A stretch of DNA of 64,000 bases. Source: Euryodendron excelsum. Its lineage: Eukaryota > Streptophyta > Magnoliopsida > Ericales > Pentaphylacaceae. The stretch's first letter is position 1. Each line of letters opens with the position of its first letter. Where the stretch lies: assembly GCA_033060915.1 (NCBI GenBank), contig CM065386.1:6554001-6618000 (forward strand), read 5' to 3'. The position numbers and the translations under genes are program-made. Of this stretch, positions 36,502-46,800 are shown piece after piece. The notes beneath the pieces were generated by a model. That model was not told where the DNA came from. It did not search any database and saw only the letters and a program-made list of their open reading frames with translations.

Positions 36502-37891
36502 CGAGAATTGGGGGCCTGAATTGTGGCATGCAGATGCTAGTCAAGGGGCTAAAAAAAGTCGATCATTGGGATATAATGGTTAGTTTTTCTAATGTTATAA
36601 CGGATTGGACATGCATTAAATAAACCCCAACAACCTCCAACAGATGAAATCAATATAGGAGTTTATATACAAGCTTCCAACTGCATTTATAGAAGAAGAG
36701 ATACAAAATAAACAAACATCCACTAACTGATCTAACTGAATATTTTGAACATTCTCTTTGTCTTTACTGTGTGAGATTTAATTGTTTAATCTACTCTTAT
36801 TAGAGAGTTTGTAAATCGATTGTATATCTTTATACACTTGTAAATGAAAGTTTAAGAGTTATCTCGTGGAAGAAAAATTTTTGAAAATTTGAGTGGATCT
36901 TGGACAAAACCACTTGGTGACTGAAGAACTTAGGAATAAGTTATTATGTAAAGAGTGAGCTGAGCACTTGGTCAATCAGCATCCATTTGTAATTGGAGAT
37001 TATATAGTGGAGAAAAATTTCAAGAGGATTGGACGTAAACCACGAATTGTGGTTGAACCTCGATAACTCTTTGTATTTTTTCTATTACTCTGTTTTCTTT
37101 TCTTCTTCTGATCACATTGCTTACATATAGATTGATCACTGTTACATTATTTAGATTAATTTTAATTAATCTTAATTTTTATTAATATTTAAAAAACCTA
37201 ATTTACATTTTATTAGGCTTTCCAAATAGCTTGACTAGTGCTTTATTGGAACTCTGCTTAATTAACTCAATTAAACGTGATTCATTGATCTCATGTACCA
37301 TTCAAAGATTTTAGAGTGCCGCTGTCAAGTGGAAGAGCCTTTCTTTTGTCTTAGTCGATCGAAGTACTAAATAATCTGTAACAAGAAAGAAAGGAAAAAG
37401 AGACTTTGAGTAACTTATTATTACTTTACGATCTTGAATAACTTGATGCATTCATAGACTCGAGTGTGTACTTGATTCAAATTTTATTAACTTTAATGAG
37501 TTCGAGTTTGAACTAAGTTCAAAGCTTATGAACTTAAGTTACGCTTGTTTCGTATCATAGGATAGGGAAATAAAGAATACCGATAAATAAAAAATGGGGG
37601 TTACAAAGTTAGTGAAGTTAGTAATTTTGCAATTTGGTCTCAAATATTGAATCCCAAACTATTTATGACACCATTTCTCGAATTATTTAATTTAGTGCAT
37701 AGGTTATAAAAGGCTATGTTTGACTTGCTCATTTAGTGCCCCTATACATAATCAACAGAGGACAAGGCAGAAAAAAATTTAGTAATTATGTAGTACTGAA
37801 TTCTCAATACTCATTTTTATTAAATTGAAACATGTAATATTTTGTGGCATCAACTACGGGAATTTGTTAAAAATAGAGTGATTTTCAGAAC

Positions 37892-38179
37892 CTGTTTGTA
37901 GCTTAGCAGAGGGAAGAGAATAGAAGAGAAAATTTTACTATTTTTTTTACTCTTTTCTCCTCCCTTGTTTGATTCTACCTCAGAGATATAGTAAATAAAA
38001 AGAGGAGGAAAAGAGAGGAAGAATTTTGAAATCACTCTTCCTCTCTCTCTCTTATTTCCTTATACTTTTTTTTTTATTTTCTCAAATAAAAAAAATAAAT
38101 TTTCTTTAATTTCTCTTTTTCTTTATTTCTTTATTTTTATTTTTTATTTTCTATTCTCTTCTCTAAGTTTCAAACATAG
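37892..38179. mobile_element. Pyrimidine/purine-rich foldback (MITE-like) element
   Basis: The left end reads ctgtttgtagcttag and then a purine-rich arm (gggaagagaatag). The right end, on the complement, reads ctatgtttgaaacttag and then agaagagaatag. The interior is an A/T- and CTTT-rich arm pair without coding potential. It shares its end design with the elements at 41967-42234 and 61169-61327. No target duplication was identified. Confidence 0.5.
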
Positions 38180-38666
38180 TGTTAAAAAAATAAATTATAA
38201 ATAACAGAATTTGATAAGCATGAATACCAAAATTTGATACCACCTCACTGCTACATTATTCTCCACGGAACATGGGATCTGCTAGTTTCAATTACACAAC
38301 CTTCAGTTTTATATCGGGAACCAAACAAACGCGGCCTTAATGATTGTTTTCTCGTGAACAAACAAACTCCTGTGGGTTTTCCATCAGATAGAGAATTCAT
38401 ATTTTATACATTTCAAGTACCTACAGGAGGTAAGAGACAGGAGTCAGTGGCCTGCTTTCGTCTTCTTCGTCGGACTACTCTCCACTCCTCTCCCAAACAG
38501 TCCAAGACGAACAACACACTGTTTAAACAAATGTGGATTCCTTTCTCACCCACGTAATTGTTTATATATATATTGTATTTATACACATAGCCAAGACACC
38601 GTTTATATCTCCCGCTACATTCCATTCCTCTCTCACTCTCTAGTCTCTCCTTCGATTTCCGGAACC

Positions 38667-41638
38667 ATGGCAACCCACCACTCTTCTTCCGATCTGCAGT
38701 CAGGTGCTTTCTTACTCAGATTTAATCCTCTTATGTGCTCTTTTTGTTTTTCAATCAAATCTATTTATATTTTTGTAAGTCATTGGAGGTCTGTGTTTGA
38801 TGTTGTTTTTGTGGTTACACCAGAATTCAACAATGGCGAAGACTTCAAAGTTCACGTGTTCTCATCATCTTCGGAGGTTCGATTCCAAAAACCCTTCTCT
38901 TTCACTTTGCTTGATTTTGATTTTCTTAGCCACTGACAGTATGCGATTGTTGGTATTGCTTTCGTTAGTCTGAAGTGAATTGGGAGAATTAGATCAATTT
39001 GTTGACTGCATCGCTTCACATATTTTTTATGATTGTGGGGAAAGTTATAATATTGAAGAAACTAGTCGATTTTTGCAGTCGTAGATGTGTAATCTTTTGG
39101 GTGAGATGCATTCTGAGACTGTAGCCCATTGTTTGTTCTACCCTTTCTAAGTTTTTTTTCACAGACCAAAGAAGAAGAAGAAGAATCATCATCAAGTCAC
39201 TAAGAAATGTTAAGCTAAGTGTCACTTACTCTAATTGTAGGAATTGGGCAATATTTTATGTTTGAATAAACGTTATTATACTTGAGGGCTGGGGGAGATG
39301 GAATTTGAGAAAGGAAAAGGAAAAGAGAAGGTGCTGATACTGATGGTGAGAATGAAGTTGAACATAGGAGGAAGATAATTGCAGCACTGACACTTCAGAT
39401 TTTTATTCAGCTGATAAAGGATTAACATTATAGAAGTATCAATTAAAAATTATCAAAATTTTAATATTTGATAAACAAAGTTAAAGATGGAAGCATAAAC
39501 TTTTTGTCCCCAGTTTTCTTTGAACTTTGGACTTTTTATACCTTAGCATAGTATCAATTAATTCTTATAATTCTCTAAATGATGTTCTACTTGAACAATT
39601 TTAGGGAGGTTTTTGCTCTTCTTCTTATTTATTTATTAATTTTTCTTTTTTTTTTGGGGTGAGGGGAATTGATGATATTGGATTACAAGATTAGAGTTAA
39701 GCTCACAGTAAAATAATAAACGGGTAAGAAATTTGAATGTCTTTGAAGTGTTGTAGGATATATATAATTTGTGTCAATTCAAAACAAATTCAGCAATCTA
39801 CAATTTGGTTATGATAAACGATATTTTGTTCCAGAACTGTACGAGTAGCTGATCCAATTACTTGATGATGATCGTCTTTTCCTTTGTAGTTGTAGAGAAT
39901 TACCCTCATAAGACCAACAACAACATGTGGTTTCCTATGCTAGGATTAGTTGTTTACCCGTTCATCACTGCTTTTACTCCTGAAGGCCCAAGTCTGCAGT
40001 TCTAACTATGATCCATATGGGTTTTAACCTGTTCCTAAGCTTTCTTCCTCGTTTGCTTTTTCCTTGTGTCAACCAGTTGCTTGAAAACCTGCATGAAAAG
40101 TGGAACTCGGGGAAGGAGAAACCATACCCAGCAATGTATTCTAGTGTTTTTGGTGGAATTATTCTTGATCCAGCAATGATGGTTATCCCAATAGATGATC
40201 ATATGGTTCATAGAGGACACGGCGTGTTCGATACAGCTATTATCCTTGACGGGTGGGCACAGTTATTCTCTGTGGCATAAATAATAGTATTTCTTCTGCT
40301 TCCGATTAAACATTGCTCTTTTATGGTTTTTGCATACAGATCAAAATTCCTTAATCAGATTTGAGAAGAAAACCATGTTCCGCTGTAAATAGATCAACAA
40401 TTTTGATAAAATTGTACAGATGCTTTCCAGTTCTACGATCTTTAATCAAGAACATGTTAATTTTTCTTTCACTTCACAAACGTTTGTGACCTCGTTGCTT
40501 GGGCAAACTAATCAATTTTTTAAACTAATCAATTTTTGAAGGGATTGAAGATGTGAAGTTTTACCTTGACGACCATTATACCCTGAACTTGCTTAACAGT
40601 ATGTCAATGGAGCTTAGTTTAGTTAAGTTTTAACTAAGCTCCAGTATCTTTTCCATTACTTTTTTTTTTGTTTGCAATCTATTTTTTTGCCTCATCTTTT
40701 TCCTACGTCTTTTGCATAATCAGGGTGTTGAACTATTTGTTTCCCACAGGTATCTGTATGAGCTTGATGTCCACCTGGACCGTTTCCTCAGATCAGCATC
40801 AAAAGCAAAGGTTTCTTCTCCCTTCCCTCGAGCAACTCTCCGAACCATTCTTATTCAACTTGCAGCAGCATCACAGTGTAGGAAGGGAACTCTAAGATAT
40901 TGGTTGACTGCTGGTCCTGGTGATTTCTTGCTCTCACCAGCAGGTTGCCCAACACCTGCATTCTATGCAGTAGTGATCAAGGATGAAATTTTGCAGTGTA
41001 AAGAGGGGGTTAAGGTGATAACATCCAATATCCCCATGAAGCATCCTCTGTTTGCCACCATGAAGAATGTAAACTACCTTCCAAATGTCCTTTCTAAAAT
41101 GGAAGCCGAAGAGAAGGGAGCATTTGCATCTATCTGGGTTGATGATGAAGGCTATATAGCAGAGGGTCCAAATGTAAATGTTGCTTTCATAACCCATGAT
41201 AAGGAGCTCATTGTGCCTTTATTTGATAAGATCCTTAGTGGGTGCACTGCCTTGAGGCTTCTTGAACTAGCAACCAAGTTGGTTGAGCAAGGGCGCTTGA
41301 AAACTGTGAGAACTGCCAATCTTACGGTGGATGAAGCCAAAGGCGCAGCTGAAATGATGTATGTTGGAAGCACACTTCCTATATTACCGATTATCATGTG
41401 GGATAACAAACCCATTGGAGATGGTAACACATTAACCTCAAATTCTCATATTCTCATATCATTTCTTTGCTCACAAATTGATTATAGCATTATAGCTGAC
41501 ATCTAGCTACTTATGGAGGAATGGTTATTGCTGCTTGTAACAGGAAAGGTGGGAGAATTGGCAATGGTGCTTTCGGATCTGCTTTGGGATGACATGGTCG
41601 CAGGCCCTGAAACTCAGAGGTTAGCTGTTCCCTATTGA
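38667..41638 (+). CDS. Class IV PLP-dependent aminotransferase (D-amino-acid/branched-chain transaminase-like)
   Basis: Five exons (38667-38703, 38824-38876, 40077-40252, 40750-41423, 41544-41638), all GT-AG with consistent phases, give 344 residues. Class IV enzymes move amino groups on D-amino acids or branched-chain amino acids, or act as aminodeoxychorismate lyases. Fold-type IV landmarks are present: MVHRGHGVFDTA (Arg76), FATMKNVNYLPNVL with the expected PLP lysine Lys194, Glu227 in YIAEGPNVNVAFIT, and SGCTALRLLELA. The N-terminus (MATHHSSSDLQS) is short and not a clear transit peptide, so the product may be cytosolic. It resembles the plant branched-chain-aminotransferase-like group that includes At3g05190 and At5g27410, and is related to DAAT At5g57850 (from memory). 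The exact substrate cannot be assigned. An in-frame stop lies 83 codons into intron 4, so retention would alter the C-terminus. Confidence 0.92.
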
Positions 41639-41966
41639 AGAGGACACTGAAGGAATGCAGAAGATTTGCATTGAGAGACCACATTGCTCTTATAATTTGG
41701 TAGGTTAGTTTGTGAAATTACTTGTATGCATGTAAAGTTTGCTTCTTTGTTCAGGGACATGAGAAAAACAATCATCAATAAAATTCTGTAGGAGGTTGCT
41801 TTGTGCGAAAGTGATATAGCATTTGAATTTAGAACATGCTTGATAGTTCAAGATCTCAACTACAAAACAGCCTTGCAATAATAGAAGAAAGGAAAATGGT
41901 ACACGATGATAAATTTTATACAGAAATTTCATCCAGAATAATATGGTTATTTGATTGGAAATGAAT

Positions 41967-42234
41967 AGCCTGTTTGGAACTTGTGGAAGTGAAGGGAAGA
42001 GAAAGAGAAATGAAAGGAAAAAGTGTTTTCCCTTTTGGTTTTGCAAATAAAATGAAAGGTAAGTGGAAGTAAAACTCTTTCTCTTGTTTAAAGATCAAAG
42101 GAAAGAGAAAAAAAGAAGAAGAGAGAGCGTGATTATTTTTTCTCCCTTTCCCTCCTAGGTATAATCAAATAAGGACAGGAAAAAAAATTATTTTCTCTTC
42201 CTCTCCTTTCCCTTTCACAAGTACCAAACAGGCT
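41967..42234. mobile_element. Pyrimidine/purine-rich foldback (MITE-like) element
   Basis: The left end reads agcctgtttggaacttgtgg. The right end, on the complement, reads agcctgtttggtacttgtg. The left arm is purine-rich (gaagggaagagaaagag) and the right arm is the matching pyrimidine-rich sequence, so the 268-bp element can fold back on itself. There is no coding capacity and no clear target duplication. Confidence 0.65.
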
Positions 42235-43060
42235 GGAAACAAAAATAAAAGAATTCTATACATAAGGTTCAATTTGTATAGCATTTAATATAATTGGGTC
42301 AAGATTCCTGATAGTTAAAAGACAGATTACAATGCAAAGCTGTAGCTCTAAAACATGTCTGATAGTACCTCTTGATTTTGTACCTCCCAGCAAAGAAGAC
42401 CCTGATTTCAATGGGGAAATTCTACAGTTTCACTAACTTAAATGGCCTTATTTTTCAAAAGCACATCTGAAAGGCTAAAATCATCTCATTTCCGACACAG
42501 AAACTACTAGGACTTCAGGACGAGCACAAAGATTTGGAGACGAGGAGAATGGTGGAAGATATTGTAGATATGCTTAGATTGTACAAAAAAATTTCACTGC
42601 ATATACTAATTTCTTGCTATGCTTGATTGTTAAATTTGTTAAGGAAAACAAAAATAAAATTATTTATATATATTCATTTTTTATGGGTAACAAAACAAAT
42701 AAATAATTTTTTTGACAAATACATATTTATTTTCTTCTTATTTTCTTAATCTAACCAAAAAAAAAAAAGGAAAAAATATTGGTTCTTTTTTTTTTTATTT
42801 AATTTCCTTTAATATATTTTTTTGTTTTTCCCCTTTTATTCTACAAATCCAATATCTAAATATAGCTTTGACGAATGAAGATGCAAATCTAAAAACTAAA
42901 ACTTGCTGTTTGGGTGGATTCCAGTTACAAAACATAAAAATTAAAATCTGGTGTGTGGGTGGATTCCAATACCAAAGAAATTCCACCAATTCCAGAAGTG
43001 TTTTGGTGTAAAATTTGCGATAAAAACAACAGTTCTCTTGCAATATTTTTGTTTTGAGAG

Positions 43061-43083
43061 AGGGGGGGGGGGGGGGGGGGGGG
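43061..43083 (+). repeat. G homopolymer
   Basis: An uninterrupted run of about 20 G follows gagaga, in the intergenic region upstream of the OB-fold gene. The exact length may be unreliable. Confidence 0.8.
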
Positions 43084-43717
43084 AGGGACAAGAACAAGAA
43101 AAGTTATTTTCAATCTTTTCTCTTTCTTTTTAATGATTATCACTTTTTTTATTTTCTATTTTAATTTCAAATCGGAAAAAGTAAATTTTCTTTCAAAAAA
43201 CAACCAAACAAATAAAAATAATTCATTTTTGACAATTTATTTTTCTCTTTCCGCTCTATAATTATATAGGGCTGTTTGGATCTTAGCTTATTTAATACAT
43301 TATAACTTTAGCTTATAACTTTTTAAAATTATATTTGAGAGATTATAAAAAAAATAACTTAAAAATCTGCTTATTTTAAAAAAACTATTTAAAAATAATT
43401 TTTTAAAACTAACTTATTTATTCTAATATATAAAGGCAACACCCTAAAAGCTGTGTATTTCTTTCAAGAGCCAAAATTGCCCTTCAGAAATTGAAATATT
43501 TATTTTACTGCATTGATTGAATAAATTAAGGTTAAAGGTGATTTTGACTATTTAAAATTTTTATTATAACTGAATGTTATTTCATTTCTCGAATCTCTGT
43601 AACTGCTGCTTGCACGTGCGTTCCTCCTCTAACAACCTCTACGCTACTTATCCAAACCACACGTCCCAAACAGGTCATAATTTTTTCGTGTACCAACACA
43701 AATCCAAATATCCGAAA

Positions 43718-43885
43718 ATGGTAGTGGAAGATGAAAGGGACCCAAATATGAAGAGTGAGAGACTCGGAAAGGTTCCGAAGAAGAGACAGAGTAAAGCGAA
43801 GACAGAGAGTAAAGCGAAGAGAGAGAAACGGCAGATAATCTCTTCGTCTTTGTTGCGATTAGGGTTTGGTTTCTCAGTCATCTAA
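43718..43885 (+). CDS. Upstream ORF overlapping the OB-fold start codon
   Basis: An ATG in a favourable context (gaaaATGG) opens a 55-codon frame whose stop codon shares one base with the main start, as TAATG. The peptide is strongly basic and contains a duplicated segment (QSKAKTESKAKREKRQ). It resembles no family I recognise. If the transcript starts upstream of 43718, this uORF could reduce translation of the OB-fold protein or couple it to reinitiation. The transcription start is not known, so expression is inferred. Confidence 0.35.
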   Translation: MVVEDERDPNMKSERLGKVPKKRQSKAKTESKAKREKRQIISSSLLRLGFGFSVI

Positions 43886-46800
43886 TGGCGACGAATGCAC
43901 AGCAAAGCGACGCGAAACCGGTTCTGAGAAAGCCGGTGTTCATCAAGGTCGATAATCTCAAGCCGGGGACGAACGGTCACACTCTCACTGTGAAGGTTGT
44001 GAATTCCAACACTGTGCTGCAGAAGGGCCGATCGGTGTCTCAGCGCCTCCGTCAGACCCGCATTGCCGAGTGTCTCGTCGGGGATGAGACTGGCACGATC
44101 CTCTTCACCTCACGCAATGAGCAAGGTATATGGTTTAGTATTTGTTCTGCTTTTCTGGAGCTCTTGAAACTGGTCGTTGTTTATGTATTTACTTTTTCTT
44201 TTTGTTTTGAGTTTGTTCAGTGTCGAATATTTTGATGGGTTCTGTGAATTGATCGTTTATTTCGGTGATGTGAGGCCCTGATTTTGGACTTTCGAAATTG
44301 GCCTTTTTGGGGGTTTCTGAAATGTTCAATGTGCTTACATATGGCTTGGTTCAGTAACTCATAGTTGTGGTATGGAAGCTTCAGTGTCCATTTTTTTTTG
44401 TGTCAAATGTTCGGTTACAAAGAAGGAGAGGAAATGTAAACAACCCTTCAATACTGTATGTTATGCGATGGTGGCATTGCACTTATTTCTCAGAAATTTT
44501 AGTTATATATGCTGTTTAAATTAATTCGTTTCATAGGTGATGTGTTATTTGAAGCTATTAACGTGTTATCAACATAAAACATCAGAATAATAAAAAAAGA
44601 ACTATTGCCAAGCATCTTAAAATAAATGCAGCTATCATAACTGCTCCTCATGTAGCCAATATGTATCATATAAGAATTAAACTTTTTGTACCACTGTCTA
44701 GGAGACTGTTTTAACCTGTAAAGAGATTTTTTGAGATTACATACCAATTGCTCTTTAGCTTGTTCCTTGAATCATTTTAGTTGTTCCATAAATATTTTCT
44801 CCTCCAACTCCCGATGAAGGAATGCTGTTTTGACATCAAGCTGCTGCAACTCAAGGTCAAATATCGCTACCATGGCTAGCATGATGCGAATAAAAGAATG
44901 CTTTACAACAGGAGAAAAAATTTCGTTATAGTTAATTCTCTCAGCTTGCATGTACCCTTTAGTTACAAGTTGAGCTTTGAATTTTTCTCCTTTGTTCTCT
45001 AATGTAGGTTCCGTTTTCCTATATACCCACTTGCAACTAATCACCTTTCGTCCCTTGGGTCTTTCAACAAGCTCCCACATATTGTTCTTGCGTAAAGACT
45101 ATCTCATCCATCATTACAATCATCCATTTTTCACTTTCTTTGTCTTTAACTGTTTCCTGAAAAGTAGATGGATCTCCACTACCAACAATTAATGCAAAAA
45201 AAATCATGTCTTCAAAATCATACATGACTAGTGCCTTATGAGATTTTTTCTCTCTGCTAGCGGCAATAGTAATGGGTTCTTGCTGCCTTTCATCATCAGA
45301 TGTTTCTTCTAGAGAAGATATTGGTGCATCATCATCTCTATTAGGCCATTGTGTTTCATCTGACTCCTCTTGGATTGATAATTTTTCTCCATGAACTTCT
45401 ACCTTCTTATTGGCTTCATTCCAATTTAAATTCAGCATGTGTGTTTCATTGAAGACGACATCTTGATCACAACCTTCCGTGCAATTGGATTCCAAAGTTT
45501 GTACCATTTTACACATTTTTCGTAACCAACAAATATGCATTGTTTTGATGTTGGGTTTAACTTTGATTGCTACTGTTCTTGCACGTGAACATAAGCTGGA
45601 TAACCAAATATTCTCAAATTAGAATAATCAATTGGTTTACCTGTCCAAACCTCCTTAGGGACCTTGGCATTAATAATCGAAGATAGTGACCTGTTAACAT
45701 TATAGTATGTCATGTTAACAGCCTCGGCCCAAAATGATTTTGGCAAGCTTGCATGTATTCTCATACATCTTGCTGTTTCTAACAGGGTCCTGTTCATTCT
45801 CTCCGCTACATCGTTTTGTTATGGCCTCCCTGGTGTAGTATAATGACGAGTGATCCCTTCGTCTTGCAAAATTTTATGAACTTATGGTGTTTATACTCTA
45901 TTCCATTGTCCATCTGTAAGTACTTGACTTGCTTTCCTGTTTGCTTTTCAACTTTCGCTCTCCACTACTAGAATTTTTTAAACACTTCACTTTTGTGCTT
46001 CATGAAGTAGACTCATACTTTCCTGGAGAAGTCATCAATAAATGTGACAAAATAAAGTGCTCCACTTTTGAATAGAGTTGTCACGGGTCTCCACACGTCA
46101 GAGTGTATATACTCCAACACATCCTTACTCGTATGATGTCCTGCTTTAAAGCTAACCTTGCACTGTTTACCATACAAATAATACTTGCAAAAATTAAGTT
46201 TATAAGTTTTTACCCCATCCAGCAGATTGCGTCTGTGAAGTTTCTGTAGTCCTTTCTCACTTATATAGCCAAGGCATAAATGCTATAGATTAGTGTCATT
46301 AGTACCGGGATCCAAAGGAGTTGTTACAGCTGCTCCACCTGTAACTGTACCTGTGGTAACTGATAATAAATCACCATTACCGTCTGCACTATCTTGCACA
46401 ATGCCCACTTGATCTGAATTTGAAAATTTTTCTTTTCCCTCCAGATCACACTTTCTTTGCATGCAGTCCCTCTTCAAGTGTCCACTTGAATTTTTCATTA
46501 CTCTTTCCTCTTGATTTTGAACGCAACCTTTCCCCATTTTCAGAGTCTCTGTTGTTGCTCATTTCGCGTTGCTGGCTTGATTGTCCTTCAGCCACCAACC
46601 ATTCTTCTTGGGAACCGTTGTCTGGCTTTCTGAGTGTCTCAGTCTCCAAACAAGCCATTGTCACCTCATCTGTACTAAGAGTATCTTTTCCAACCAAAAA
46701 TGTAGTCACAAATGTATCAAAAGAATTTGAAAGAGAAGAATAGCTTTATCCTCCTCTTCAATTTTAATCTCAATATTTCAAAACATTGAGATGATCCATA

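Larger units (their letters stand above)
34940..37300 (+). mobile_element. Probable solo or partial copia-type LTR remnant
   Basis: The stretch starts near tgttgactcaaggttgg and has gattttgatgataa soon after. Near 37033-37070 it has acgtaaaccac followed by ggttgaacctcgataac. From memory, both phrases are typical of long LTRs of the Maximus/SIRE copia lineage. It contains diverged tandem units with TGAGTCGACTCA-like palindromes (35860-36400), interrupted by C-rich DNA at 35957-36150. No internal coding region and no clear target duplication were found, so boundaries are approximate. Confidence 0.4.
30479..38666. other. Intergenic region between divergent PSMD5-like and aminotransferase genes
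   Basis: No gene was seen. 30479-30720 is the promoter side of the PSMD5-like gene. 31410-31757 resembles a decayed hAT-like non-autonomous repeat with weak aggggtgg/ccacacct ends. 32240-34560 has runs of gtgagt words (32260-32335) and a duplicated unit of about 35 bp near 33890-33960, without recognisable coding. 34940-37300 is a probable LTR remnant and 37892-38179 a foldback element, both listed separately. A TATA-like run (tatatatata near 38563-38573) lies about 95 bp upstream of the aminotransferase ATG. Confidence 0.6.
41639..43884. other. Intergenic region between the aminotransferase and OB-fold genes
   Basis: It holds a foldback element (41967-42234), a G homopolymer (about 43061-43083), AT-rich DNA, and a fragment near 43270-43440 with gggctgtttggatcttagc, resembling one end of a plant MITE. 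The last 170 bp carry an upstream ORF of the OB-fold gene. No other gene was seen. Confidence 0.65.
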
